Source of the DNA: Oceanobacter sp.
Lineage (GTDB): Bacteria > Pseudomonadota > Gammaproteobacteria > Pseudomonadales > Oceanobacteraceae
Length of the DNA stretch: 64,000 bases
NCBI GenBank assembly: GCA_002733645.1
Contig: NVWL01000004.1
Location: forward strand, 62,001-126,000
Direction: 5' to 3'
The notes under the pieces were generated by a model. It saw only the letters and a list, made by a program, of their open reading frames with translations, searched no databases and had not been told where the DNA came from. Below, piece by piece: positions 28,222 through 37,152 of this stretch; position 1 is the first letter of the stretch; each line of letters starts with the position of its first letter. Made by a program: the position numbers and the translations under genes.

Positions 28222-28537
28222 GCTGCGCATTACGAAGATTGGCTTTAAACCCGATATCGAAAACATCGCCGATAATAGGGATGGAGCCGATAACCGTATC
28301 AATTAAAATATTAACCAACATCTTCAATTTCAGCCCGGTACTCACACCAATTCGGTGTGCTTCAAGCACAGGGTAAAGCGCCAAGATAAGAGACACGCCG
28401 TCACCGACAAAGGGAATGATACCGATAAGCCCGTCTATACCTATGCTTATTGGTGTAAATGGAATCTTAAATTGGGCATCCATCAAGCGCGCGAAGGCTT
28501 CTACACGCTTGAGTCGTTTTTGGTTGTCGGCATTCAT
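28190..28537 (-). CDS. DUF4112 membrane protein
   Basis: 115 residues with the DUF4112 hallmark repeated hydrophobic loops: SIGIDGLIGIIPFVGDGVSLI and IDTVIGSIPIIGDVFDIGFKANLRN. Two or three short membrane or membrane-associated segments are likely. Function unknown. Its 3' end overlaps the convergent gene by 32 bases. It is separated from sspB upstream by a terminator. Confidence 0.8.
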   Translation of the reverse strand: MNADNQKRLKRVEAFARLMDAQFKIPFTPISIGIDGLIGIIPFVGDGVSLILALYPVLEAHRIGVSTGLKLKMLVNILIDTVIGSIPIIGDVFDIGFKANLRNAQLIREFLEQQG

Positions 28538-28604
28538 GAGACGTTATCTCTTATACGATATTGCAAGATCATAGTCCCGCATAAAATCCGCATCTTCAAT
28601 GTTC

Positions 28605-28634
28605 CAAACAAAAAAAACCGCCTTTCGGCGGTTT
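28605..28634 (-). terminator. Terminator of sspAB
   Basis: AAACCGCC (28615-28622) and GGCGGTTT (28627-28634) pair with a 4-base loop. On the minus strand a run of T follows. It closes the sspA-sspB unit. Confidence 0.85.
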
Positions 28635-28667
28635 CATTGAGCATCTGCACATATCACTTTGTGATAC

Positions 28668-29090
28668 TTACTTTACTACCTTCAACGAAGGTCGGCTGCC
28701 GATGGATGTCACAGGCTCCGCTTTCTTTGTTTTAGGTGCCGGCGGCGGATCGTCTGGATCGGGTGCTCCGGCTTCAGAGCCGAACACCATACCTTGGCCA
28801 TTCTCCTTTGCGTATATCGCAAGGATGGCGATCAAGGGTACGTAGACATCCATTGGCACACCGCCAAAGCGTGCATTAAATGACAACCCTTCCTGATTGA
28901 TCAGCAAGTCATGAATAGCACTTGGACTTATATTCAACACGATTTGGCCGTTGTTGACGTAGTCTTGTGGTACTTGAACATTCGGCAACCCAGCATCCAC
29001 AAGGACATATGGTGTCGTGTTGTTATCCAGTATCCACTCATTCAGTGCCCGCATTAGATACGGACGGCTAGGGGTCATTTTTTCACTCAT
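28668..29090 (-). CDS. sspB: Stringent starvation protein B, ClpXP adaptor
   Basis: 140 residues. The substrate-binding domain contains LNISPSAIHDLLINQEGLSFNARFGG, then an acidic linker, and the C-terminal tail RPSLKVVK is the ClpX-docking peptide found at the end of SspB proteins. SspB delivers ssrA-tagged proteins from stalled ribosomes to ClpXP. Its ATG overlaps the sspA TAA by one base, so the two are coupled. Confidence 0.95.
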   Translation of the reverse strand: MSEKMTPSRPYLMRALNEWILDNNTTPYVLVDAGLPNVQVPQDYVNNGQIVLNISPSAIHDLLINQEGLSFNARFGGVPMDVYVPLIAILAIYAKENGQGMVFGSEAGAPDPDDPPPAPKTKKAEPVTSIGSRPSLKVVK

Positions 29091-29716
29091 TAGTCGCGCA
29101 TCTCACGCTCTGCTTCAGACAATGATGCCTGGAAGCTTTCACGTTCAAACAAACGCTCCATGTACTGAATCATCGGCTTGCACTGTTTTTCTGGCAGCTC
29201 GATACCCAGCACTGGTAAACGCCATAAGATAGGTGCAACACAGCAATCTACGATTGAGAATTCTTCGCTCATGAAGAACGGCATCTCAGTAAAGATTGGC
29301 GTGGTTGCAATGATGCTATCGGTTAATGCTTTGCGCGCTTTATCTGCATCTTTTGGCTTACCAGTCAGGATGGTTTCTACCAACCCAGCCCAGTCGTGCT
29401 CAATGCGGTGCATCCACAAACGGCTCTGCGCACGTGCTACCGGGTAGACAGGCAGTAGTGGCGGATGAGGAAAACGCTCGTCGAGGTATTCCATCATTAC
29501 GTTGGCTTCATACAGAACCAAATCACGGTCTACCAAGGTAGGCAGCGTGTTGTAAGGGTTCAGCGTTGCCAGATCTTCTGGCTTGTTGTCCGGGTCGATA
29601 TCATGAATATCAACGGTCACGCCTTTTTCGGCAAGTACGATTCGTACGCGATGGCTATAGTGGTTAGCCGGGTCGGACAAAAACGTCATGGAAGAGCGCT
29701 TGGCTACAACTCCCAT
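29090..29716 (-). CDS. sspA: Stringent starvation protein A
   Basis: 208 residues with a glutathione-S-transferase fold: N-terminal thioredoxin-like part ([23 protein letters not shown]), ending with [22 protein letters not shown], then a helical domain. SspA binds RNA polymerase and supports stationary-phase and acid survival in E. coli; it has no GST activity. It lies between petC and sspB, as in many Pseudomonas and Oceanospirillales genomes. Confidence 0.95.
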   Translation of the reverse strand: MGVVAKRSSMTFLSDPANHYSHRVRIVLAEKGVTVDIHDIDPDNKPEDLATLNPYNTLPTLVDRDLVLYEANVMMEYLDERFPHPPLLPVYPVARAQSRLWMHRIEHDWAGLVETILTGKPKDADKARKALTDSIIATTPIFTEMPFFMSEEFSIVDCCVAPILWRLPVLGIELPEKQCKPMIQYMERLFERESFQASLSEAEREMRD

Positions 29717-29756
29717 AGTTTCCTCTCTTGTTAACTTGAAAATAGTTAAGCAAACC

Positions 29757-29798
29757 TAAAAAACGAACATAGCCCGGCCGCTTTTAAACGGCCGAGCT
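29757..29798 (-). terminator. Possible terminator after petC
   Basis: CGGCCG (29775-29780) and CGGCCG (29789-29794) pair across an 8-base loop, extended by AGC/GCT past one mismatch. On the minus strand it is followed by TTCGTTTTTTAGG, between petC and sspA. Confidence 0.65.
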
Positions 29799-29823
29799 TT
29801 GATTCAGGCACTGTTTTGCGTGT

Positions 29824-30591
29824 TTATTTAACGTCGCGCCAGAACTCTTTGTTCAGCATATATACTGGTACAAATAAGATCGCGAGGAACAGCAAGACCC
29901 ACCAACCAAGACGTTGACGCTCAAGAGCGATCGGCTCAGCCATGTAGACCATGAAGTTCACTAGATCGAAGACAAGTTTATCGTACTCTTCAGCAGACAG
30001 TTTACCTTCTTCTTCTAGGTACAATACACCTTCGTGCTCTTCAGTGATTTCCTGACCTGTCAGGGTATCAAATCCAACAGCAACTTGGGCAGTACCCATC
30101 ACTTGGCGACCCTGAAGGCCAGCCAGTACGTGTGGCATACCAACGTCTTTAAATACAACGTTGTTCACACCCCAAGGACGGCTGTCATCTTCATAGAAGC
30201 TACGCAGGTAAGTGTACAGCCAATCAGGACGTCGCACACGTGCAACCAAGGTTAGATCTGGCGGTGTCGCACCAAACCAACGCTTAGAGTCACCTTTGTC
30301 CATTGCGATGGTCATTAGGTCGCCGAATTTTTTATCGGCGAAGACTAAGTTTTCCATCATCAACTCTTCAGGGATGTCCAAATCTTGAGCAACACGGTTG
30401 TAACGTGCGTGCTCCATTGAGTGACAACCCATGCAATAGTTTGTGAACGTCTGAGCGCCACGTTGCAAGGATGCAGTATCACGAAGGTCAGTTAAGTGTT
30501 CATCAAGGTGCACGTTACCACCAGCTGCAAGTGCAAACGCAGGAACAACAGCAGCGACAAGTGCGAATAGTTTTTTCATGCCCAATGTCAT
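29824..30591 (-). CDS. petC: Ubiquinol-cytochrome c reductase, cytochrome c1
   Basis: 255 residues: a signal peptide (KKLFALVAAVVPAFALAAGG), the haem c site NYCMGCH, the axial-ligand region with KDVGMPHVLAGLQG, and a C-terminal membrane anchor (WWVLLFLAILFVPVYML). It passes electrons from the Rieske protein to soluble cytochrome c. The ATG at 30591 is kept because GGAGG lies eight bases before it; the methionine four codons later would be too far. It follows petB after one base. Confidence 0.95.
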   Translation of the reverse strand: MTLGMKKLFALVAAVVPAFALAAGGNVHLDEHLTDLRDTASLQRGAQTFTNYCMGCHSMEHARYNRVAQDLDIPEELMMENLVFADKKFGDLMTIAMDKGDSKRWFGATPPDLTLVARVRRPDWLYTYLRSFYEDDSRPWGVNNVVFKDVGMPHVLAGLQGRQVMGTAQVAVGFDTLTGQEITEEHEGVLYLEEEGKLSAEEYDKLVFDLVNFMVYMAEPIALERQRLGWWVLLFLAILFVPVYMLNKEFWRDVK

Positions 30592-30592
30592 C

Positions 30593-31837
30593 TTAGTGGC
30601 CTCCAGTTACACGTTCAGGTACAGGCTTAGTTTTTTCCATGCTGCTATAGAATGGCATCAACAGGAAGAACGCGAAGTAAATGACCGAACAAATCTGAGC
30701 CATAAGAGTGTTATCAATCAAGCCTAAGAATAAGCCTGACGATGGCTGCGTACCCAACCAAGTCAGAATAACGAACGTAATTCCGAAGACAACGATGAAT
30801 ATACGGCTAATAATGCCTTTGTAGCGCCAGCTACGCACTGGGCTGCGATCAAGCCAAGGCAATACGAACAACACTGCAATTGCACCACCCATCGCAGCAA
30901 CACCTAATAATTTATCAGGAACCGCTCGAAGAATGGCGTAGAACGCACCGAAGTACCATACCGGCGCAATATGCGCTGGAGTCTTAAGACCGTTTGCAGG
31001 CTCAAAGTTAGCGTATTCAAGCATAAAGCCGTTGCCTTCGGGGAAGAAAAACATCACGGTACAGAACACCATCAAGAAGACCACAATACCCACCAAATCG
31101 TGCACGGTGTAGTAAGGGTGGAATGGGATGCCATCAAGCGGCTTACCGTTTTCATCTTTCAGTTTTTTGATGTCGACGCCATCAGGGTTGTTAGAGCCAA
31201 CTTCGTGCAGTGCAAGAAGGTGCATCACAACCAAAGCAACAATAACTAATGGCACTGCAACAACGTGCAATGCGAAGAAGCGGTTCAGGGTAGCGCCTGA
31301 GATCAGGAAGTCACCACGAATCCATTCAGTCAGTAGGTCGCCGTATGGCATTACTGAGAATAGAGAAATAATTACCTGGGCACCCCAGTAAGACATCTGA
31401 CCCCATGGCAGTACATAGCCCATGAAGGCTTCGGCCATCAGTGCTAGGTAAATAGCCATACCGAAGATCCAGATCAACTCACGTGGCTTCTGATACGAGC
31501 CGTATAGGACTGCACGCATCATGTGCAAGTAAATAGCGATAAAGAAGAAGGTCGCACCCGTGGAGTGCATGTAGCGAATCAGCCAGCCCCACTCAACATC
31601 ACGCATGATGTATTCAACTGATGCGAAGGCAGCTTCGGCACTAGGCGTGAACTGCATTGTCAACCAAACACCGGTCAGGATTTGGTTAACCAACATAAGC
31701 ATGGACAATACGCCAAAGAAGTACCAGAAGTTGAAGTTCTTCGGGGCGTAGTACTTAGACATGTGCTTTTCATACGTCTGGGTAACCGGTAGACGGTCAT
31801 CAATCCAGGCCATGATTTTATTGCTGTTCTGGCTCAT
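30593..31837 (-). CDS. petB: Ubiquinol-cytochrome c reductase, cytochrome b
   Basis: 414 residues with eight membrane helices. Haem-ligand histidines lie in the RYMHSTGATFFFIAIYLHMMR and FFALHVVAVPLVIVALVVMH helices, and the Qo-site stretch reads SYWGAQVI with PEW-type replaced by the proteobacterial APVWYFGAFYAILRAVPDKL region. It is the catalytic core of the bc1 complex. Its start overlaps the petA stop as TAATG. Confidence 0.96.
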   Translation of the reverse strand: MSQNSNKIMAWIDDRLPVTQTYEKHMSKYYAPKNFNFWYFFGVLSMLMLVNQILTGVWLTMQFTPSAEAAFASVEYIMRDVEWGWLIRYMHSTGATFFFIAIYLHMMRAVLYGSYQKPRELIWIFGMAIYLALMAEAFMGYVLPWGQMSYWGAQVIISLFSVMPYGDLLTEWIRGDFLISGATLNRFFALHVVAVPLVIVALVVMHLLALHEVGSNNPDGVDIKKLKDENGKPLDGIPFHPYYTVHDLVGIVVFLMVFCTVMFFFPEGNGFMLEYANFEPANGLKTPAHIAPVWYFGAFYAILRAVPDKLLGVAAMGGAIAVLFVLPWLDRSPVRSWRYKGIISRIFIVVFGITFVILTWLGTQPSSGLFLGLIDNTLMAQICSVIYFAFFLLMPFYSSMEKTKPVPERVTGGH

Positions 31838-32439
31838 TACGCATTCTCCTCATCAACGCCAACGATCAATACGCTTTTACTTTCAGTTTCGAAAGAATAA
31901 GGCGGTACGACCAAGTTGTCAGACGCAGGTGAACCGTTAAATACTCGGCCAGACAGGTCAAAGCGAGAACCGTGACATGGGCAGAACCAGCCGCCTTTCC
32001 AGTCTTTATCAAACGGTTCTGGTTTTACTTCTGCAAAGTACTTAGGTGCACAACCTAGGTGAGTACATACGCCCAGCAGTACAATCAGATCAGGTTCGCG
32101 GGAGCGGTAGACGTTATCAGCGTATTCTGGCTGCTGAGCTTTGTTCACGTTCTCCGGATCTTTTAGGCGACTTGCTAGGCCTTCTAAGGTTTTAAGTGTC
32201 TCATCGCTACGACGAGCGATATACACAGGCTTGCCTCGCCATTCAGCAGTAAGCATGGCACCAGGCTCAAGCTTGCTGACATCGACTTTTGCTGGTGCAC
32301 CTGCGGCCTTCGCTTTTTCACTGGGCATCCAGGACTTCACGAATGGAACTGCAAGGAAGCCAGCACCGACAGCACCGACACCGGCAGTCGCACCGACCAG
32401 CAGAGTACGCCGGGCTTTATTAACGCCGTCTTGACTCAT
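31837..32439 (-). CDS. petA: Ubiquinol-cytochrome c reductase, Rieske iron-sulfur subunit
   Basis: 200 residues from the ATG at 32439. An N-terminal twin-arginine-type anchor (KARRTLLVGATAGVGAVGAG) precedes the Rieske domain with both cluster motifs, CTHLGCAPKY and CPCHGSRFD. The ATG at 32445 touches the ribosome site (GGGAGAAG), so the next ATG, nine bases after GGAG, is preferred. First gene of petABC. Confidence 0.95.
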   Translation of the reverse strand: MSQDGVNKARRTLLVGATAGVGAVGAGFLAVPFVKSWMPSEKAKAAGAPAKVDVSKLEPGAMLTAEWRGKPVYIARRSDETLKTLEGLASRLKDPENVNKAQQPEYADNVYRSREPDLIVLLGVCTHLGCAPKYFAEVKPEPFDKDWKGGWFCPCHGSRFDLSGRVFNGSPASDNLVVPPYSFETESKSVLIVGVDEENA

Positions 32440-32604
32440 GACCATCTTCTCCCATCAATAAAATACGTATGTAGCTTCGCGATCTATTATTAGTTGTACA
32501 TTTTATATACAGACCAAGCGTAGCATACAGAGCGGCGCACATAGTAAAGAAAACAAGGGCAGGAAACAACTGGAAATACCTACGAAACGTGGGGTTTCAG
32601 GCAT

Positions 32605-32645
32605 AAAAAAAGCGCTTATTGACCTGAGCCAATAAACGCTTCTTT
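32605..32645 (-). terminator. Terminator of rplM-rpsI
   Basis: A long imperfect stem: AAGCGCTTATTG (32609-32620 region) against CAATAAACGCTT (32630-32641). On the minus strand a run of seven T follows. It lies 20 bases after rpsI. Confidence 0.8.
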
Positions 32646-32663
32646 TTGTTCGTCGTCGGCGTA

Positions 32664-33056
32664 TTAACGCTTGGAGAACTGTGGTTTCTTACGTGCTTTA
32701 CGTAGACCCACTTTCTTACGCTCAACTTCACGAGCATCACGAGTAACATAACCCGCTGCACGTAAAGAAGGACGAAGTGTTTCGTCGTATTGCATCAAGG
32801 CACGAGTAATGCCGTGACGAATAGCACCAGCTTGGCCATTGCCGCCGCCGCCTTTAACGTTAACGATTACGTCGAATTTCTCGAGGCTTTCGGTAAGTTC
32901 TAGTGGCTGACGCACAACCATACGAGCTGTTTCACGACCAAAGTATTGGTCTAGAGTGCGCTTGTTTACTACGATGCTGCCAGTACCTGGACGCAAGAAA
33001 ACGCGTGCTGTGGAAGTCTTACGACGACCTGTACCATAATATTGAGTAACTGCCAT
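32664..33056 (-). CDS. rpsI: 30S ribosomal protein S9
   Basis: 130 residues from the second of two adjacent ATG codons, equal to E. coli S9. It has [31 protein letters not shown] and the conserved C-terminal tail QFSKR that reaches the P-site tRNA. It follows rplM by a few bases, the universal rplM-rpsI pair. Confidence 0.97.
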   Translation of the reverse strand: MAVTQYYGTGRRKTSTARVFLRPGTGSIVVNKRTLDQYFGRETARMVVRQPLELTESLEKFDVIVNVKGGGGNGQAGAIRHGITRALMQYDETLRPSLRAAGYVTRDAREVERKKVGLRKARKKPQFSKR

Positions 33057-33061
33057 CATAA

Positions 33062-33493
33062 TTATCCTACTATCAGGTCTTGAGGCTGTTGAGCAGTATG
33101 TGGATGCTCAGTACCTGCGTAGACTTTCATTTTTTTGAACATGGCACGACCTAATGGGTTCTTAGGTAGCATACCTTTAACAGCAAGTTCGATTACCTGT
33201 TCTGGCTTGTAGTCAATCAGCTTCTCAAAAGAGATAGACTTCAATCCACCAGGGTAACCTGTGTGACGGTAGTACATCTTGTCCGCCGCTTTCTTGCCGG
33301 TTACTTTTACTTTATCTGCATTGATAATGACGATGTAATCGCCAGTATCAACGTGAGGAGTGTATTCTGGCTTGTGCTTACCTTTAAGACGGTGAGCAAC
33401 CTCAGTGGCCAGACGACCCAGCGTTTTTTCAGCTGCATCAACTACAAACCACTCACGTTTTACGGTTTCGGGTTTTGCGCTGTAAGTTTTCAT
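33062..33493 (-). CDS. rplM: 50S ribosomal protein L13
   Basis: 143 residues from the ATG at 33493 ([15 protein letters not shown]), with AAGGCGAG as ribosome site; a TTG one codon earlier is unlikely. The core [20 protein letters not shown] and [15 protein letters not shown] are diagnostic. L13 is an early assembly protein of the large subunit. Confidence 0.97.
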   Translation of the reverse strand: MKTYSAKPETVKREWFVVDAAEKTLGRLATEVAHRLKGKHKPEYTPHVDTGDYIVIINADKVKVTGKKAADKMYYRHTGYPGGLKSISFEKLIDYKPEQVIELAVKGMLPKNPLGRAMFKKMKVYAGTEHPHTAQQPQDLIVG

Positions 33494-33679
33494 CAATTTC
33501 TCGCCTTAAAAGGGCTTGTTGAATCGAAAAGAGGGCGGCATTCTATAGCAGGGATTACACTTTCGCAAGGACTATTTCAGTTTGATTTAACGAGAGGGGA
33601 TTTAATGAAAACTCCCCAGAATTCAAGGCTTAGACGCAACTATATTTAGCAGCTCGAATGAATCACTTCAGCTCAGCGC

Positions 33680-33991
33680 TTAATATTTCTCAGGCTCACG
33701 CAAGGACACCAACCCCCAAATAAGGCTTAGCAGCGCAACCATGACGTCTAGTAATATCGCCAAGCCCATCGCCTGCGATGTTTCTGGTGACTCACTGTAG
33801 CCTAGCACTTGCCCAGCCCAAAAGAATCCGGCACTGACCAAAAAACCAACGACAATGCACGCGATCAAAAAATAACCCTTCGCATCATCTAAAAACAACT
33901 GCTCTCGACTAAGAAGGCTTTGTATCCACCAACGAATCGAGCCGCACATCACTAGTGTTATCAAACTTCCGGTAAGAAAGTAGACCGCCAT
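33680..33991 (-). CDS. Small membrane protein, unknown
   Basis: 103 residues with three hydrophobic helices (about 3-22, 42-64, 72-95) and a short polar C-terminus. Located alone between rplM and prfC on the same strand as both. Frame and codon use look real; no family recognised. Confidence 0.55.
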   Translation of the reverse strand: MAVYFLTGSLITLVMCGSIRWWIQSLLSREQLFLDDAKGYFLIACIVVGFLVSAGFFWAGQVLGYSESPETSQAMGLAILLDVMVALLSLIWGLVSLREPEKY

Positions 33992-34108
33992 ATCGGTAAC
34001 CTCTGCTTAACGATGATCTATTACGATCAATCAATTGAGAGAAGTTTAGTACAGACAGTCGCGTCTGCAAGGAAAGTCACTTAGTTGATTTCCTTGCAGA
34101 CACTGCGC

Positions 34109-35698
34109 TTAGTGTTCGCGCGTGGAGCGGAACTGCACGTCAGGCCAACGTTCTTGCGTCAGCGAGAGATTGACCCGTGTTGGAGCAATATAAGTGAGGT
34201 AGCCACCGCCATCTATGGCGAGGTTTTCTCCGCCCTTGCGCTTAAACTCTTCAAGCTTACGGGCGTCATCACAATACACCCAGCGTGCCGTGCTAACACT
34301 GATTGGCTCGTAGATACACTCAACCTTGTATTCGTCACGCAGACGCTGCTGCACCACATCAAACTGCAGCACACCCACCGCCCCTAGAATCAGGTCGTTA
34401 TTATTAAGTGGCATAAACAGCTGGGTGGCACCCTCTTCTGACAACTGCTGCAAACCTTTCTGCAGCTGCTTCATTTTTAGAGGATCTTTTAATCGTACGC
34501 GCTTAAACAGTTCGGGGGCAAAGTGTGGGATACCCGTAAATTGGATATCGTCACCGTAAGTAAAGGTATCGCCAATTTGGATGGTGCCGTGGTTGTGCAA
34601 ACCAATAATGTCACCTGACTTAGCTTCCTCTACCGCAGATCTATCGCCCGCCAAAAAGGTCACAGCGTCGGCAATTTTAATGTCTTTGCCGATACGCACG
34701 TGCTTCATCTTCATACCCTTGGTGTAGGTACCTGAGCAAATGCGCATAAAGGCGATACGGTCCCGGTGTTTTGGGTCCATGTTTGCCTGAATTTTAAAGA
34801 TAAAGCCGGTGAATTTATCGTTATCTGGAGCAATCTCACCTTGGTCGGTCACTCGTGGTAGCGGTGACGGTGCCCAATCAACAAAGTAATCGAGCATTTC
34901 ACGCACACCAAAATTCGCCAATGCGGTACCAAAAAATACCGGGGTCATTTTGCCATCAAGGTATTCTTGCAGATCAAATTCGTGACTCGCGCCCTGCACA
35001 AGCTCTATTTCATCTTTTACTTCGTCAATAAGATCCTGCCCCAACAGCGCAATGGCTTCTGGAGACGTTAGGCCTTTGATCTGAACGTCATCAGGAACAA
35101 TACTCGCCTGCCCCGGCTTGAACACGTGGATCGTGTCCGTCAGTAAGTTATATACTCCTTTAAAGGCTTTACCCATACCGATCGGCCAAGTCACCGGCGA
35201 ACATTTAATATTTAAAACGGTCTCGATTTCATCCATCACCTCAATATGGTCCCGCACTTCACGGTCCATTTTGTTGATGAAGGTGAAAATAGGGGTATCA
35301 CGCAGACGACAGACATCCATCAATTTAATGGTTCGATCCTCTACGCCCTTCGCGCCATCAATCACCATCAATACAGAGTCAACCGCCGTAAGAGTACGGT
35401 ACGTATCTTCCGAGAAGTCTTCGTGACCCGGGGTGTCCAACAGGTTGACCATGCGTTCTTTATAAGGAAACTGCATCACCGAGGTCGTGATCGAGATACC
35501 ACGGTCTTGCTCCATCTGCATCCAGTCAGACGTAGCCATGCGGCCAGTCTTGCGGCCTTTTACCGTACCCGCGAGCTGAATTGCATTCCCGAACAGCAAC
35601 AGCTTTTCGGTAATGGTGGTTTTACCGGCATCCGGGTGAGAGATGATACCGAAAGTGCGGCGCTTGCCCACTTCCTGATGAAACGGTGTGTCAGACAT
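34109..35698 (-). CDS. prfC: Peptide chain release factor 3
   Basis: 529 residues, equal to E. coli RF3. GTPase motifs: [16 protein letters not shown] (G1), [11 protein letters not shown] (G2), [16 protein letters not shown] (G3) and FINKMDRE (G4). RF3 recycles RF1/RF2 from the ribosome after termination. Stands as a single gene. Confidence 0.97.
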   Translation of the reverse strand: MSDTPFHQEVGKRRTFGIISHPDAGKTTITEKLLLFGNAIQLAGTVKGRKTGRMATSDWMQMEQDRGISITTSVMQFPYKERMVNLLDTPGHEDFSEDTYRTLTAVDSVLMVIDGAKGVEDRTIKLMDVCRLRDTPIFTFINKMDREVRDHIEVMDEIETVLNIKCSPVTWPIGMGKAFKGVYNLLTDTIHVFKPGQASIVPDDVQIKGLTSPEAIALLGQDLIDEVKDEIELVQGASHEFDLQEYLDGKMTPVFFGTALANFGVREMLDYFVDWAPSPLPRVTDQGEIAPDNDKFTGFIFKIQANMDPKHRDRIAFMRICSGTYTKGMKMKHVRIGKDIKIADAVTFLAGDRSAVEEAKSGDIIGLHNHGTIQIGDTFTYGDDIQFTGIPHFAPELFKRVRLKDPLKMKQLQKGLQQLSEEGATQLFMPLNNNDLILGAVGVLQFDVVQQRLRDEYKVECIYEPISVSTARWVYCDDARKLEEFKRKGGENLAIDGGGYLTYIAPTRVNLSLTQERWPDVQFRSTREH

Positions 35699-35913
35699 GA
35701 TTACTCAAAGCTGGAGAACATAAAGGCCGCTATTCTCGCTGAAAGCGGCGCATTGTTCAAAGGGTGAGCGACTTTTGTGTCGGTCTTTCATTTCGGGCTA
35801 GATCTTGCCTGCCAAGAGCCTCGCCTGCAAAATCACCATATCAAAGCAATATATACTTCTGTGCGCTATGTAGAGGATACCGGCGACGTATAGAAGATAC
35901 AGCTTCAAGAAAT

Positions 35914-36506
35914 TCAAGCCCCAACGTATTTAAACAAAGGCTCGTAATCTCCTTTATCTGCTGCTCTTAACGCTGAAATATACTTTTTTCTCTGTTCAGA
36001 CATTGCTTGCAAGCTTTGCCCTCCAGACCAATCAATGGGTTTCTCGCCCATTGCAATGGTAAGAACAACGTCTGCCATAATTCATGAATGCCGACCGTTC
36101 CCATTCGGAAATGGATGAATAGCGACCAACCTATGATGAAAACGCGCGGCCAGCTCTTTAGCTGGATAAGTATCATGCTCGACCCAGTAGCGCGCATCAT
36201 CCAATAGATTTCTAAGTTCAATACCTATCTGAATGGCATCGCACCCGATATTTTTACCCGTCTTTCGGAAAGAGCCTGCCCAATCCCATACTTGGCCAAA
36301 CAGCCTTTTGTGCAGTTCGCAAACAAACTGCTCAGTAAATGGATCAGCCTTTTTTTGACGCATCAGCCACTTCATCCCAGCCTGAATGTTGACCTGTCAA
36401 GTTCGTCCAACTGCCCACTGGTTTGGATGTGTTTGAAAACCAAACCGGCCATTTCGTTAGGATCAAGTGGCGTCGCCCCCTCTGGCTCCCCTACAATCTT
36501 ACTCAT
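35914..36506 (-). pseudogene. Mobile mystery protein B (Fic family), broken by frameshift and stop
   Basis: The start overlaps the stop of protein A as ATGA (SKIVGEPEGATPLDPNEMAG). The frame is lost after about residue 36 (near 36395), where one base appears missing. It resumes one frame over with MKWLMRQKKADPFTEQFVCE and carries an intact Fic motif, HPFPNGNGR. Right after the motif a TGA (36082-36084) stands where an arginine codon is expected. The same frame then continues in MADVVLTIAMGEKPIDW to a natural stop at 35914. Fic proteins AMPylate or otherwise modify targets; here two lesions should abolish the product. Confidence 0.82.
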
Positions 36507-36967
36507 TCATCGTTCCATAAATCTGAGTTGGAGTTTTTTAGTAATTCTTCGGCAAAGCTTTGCACCTGCTCCCGCAACTTCTCTTCACTTAGCGCCTGCT
36601 CCTCTAAAGCCATGTGAACACTCACCTGCTTGACCTGCGCCCGCGCTTTTTCCAAAGCTCGTTTTTGCACAATCTCTTCAATGTCATGCTCAGGAACAAT
36701 CGCGTAAACAAAACGACAGTTCATAGAGTGCGCCATATTTTGCATCGCTTTAATTGTCACGCCACCCGCCAGCTCCGCTTTTTCTGTATTGGAAACAAGA
36801 CCTCTTGTTACTCCCATACGCCGGGCGAGCTGAGCACCAGACATCCCAAGAGCTTGCCTTACGGTACGAATCCACCCTTCAGAGGGGATAGTAAGTCCCA
36901 CCAACTGCGCTCTGGCGCGATTTACATTTTCTCGATATTGCTTTTGTACAATGCGCTTCATGTTCAT
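36503..36967 (-). CDS. Mobile mystery protein A (Xre-type regulator/antitoxin)
   Basis: 154 residues. A central helix-turn-helix, VRQALGMSGAQLARRMGVTR, of Xre type is followed by an acidic/glutamine-rich helical tail. It matches the TIGR02612 protein that is almost always paired with a Fic protein (protein B). It probably represses the shared promoter and may neutralise B. Protein A is intact although B is broken. Upstream lie several copies of a TATACCTATA-like motif. Confidence 0.85.
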   Translation of the reverse strand: MNMKRIVQKQYRENVNRARAQLVGLTIPSEGWIRTVRQALGMSGAQLARRMGVTRGLVSNTEKAELAGGVTIKAMQNMAHSMNCRFVYAIVPEHDIEEIVQKRALEKARAQVKQVSVHMALEEQALSEEKLREQVQSFAEELLKNSNSDLWNDE

Positions 36968-37090
36968 ATTATCGATCTATAGGTTTGCAGCAGACATTTT
37001 TGTATACCTATAAATAAACCTAGATGAAAATATGTCAACCTATAGATATACAAAAATATAATTAACGTATACCTATAAATGTACAAACTT
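36968..37090. promoter_or_regulatory. Repeated operator-like sites before mobile mystery A
   Basis: TTTTTGTATACCTATA at 36997-37012 has a near-perfect inverted partner at 37041-37056 (TTTTTGTATATCTATA on the minus strand). Further related cores are ATCTATAGGTTT at 36975-36986 and GTATACCTATAAAT at 37067-37080. Four sites in 110 bases just before an Xre-type gene suggest autoregulation. Confidence 0.6.
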
Positions 37091-37152
37091 ACCAATAACG
37101 ATCATCTAAAAAACAAAAAGTTGTTTTCTGGCGAGTTAGGTTGATACTCACA

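Noticed and set aside
29771-29798. CGGCCG palindrome as an operator
   Set aside because: Its position after petC, with a T-rich tract on the minus strand, fits a terminator better.
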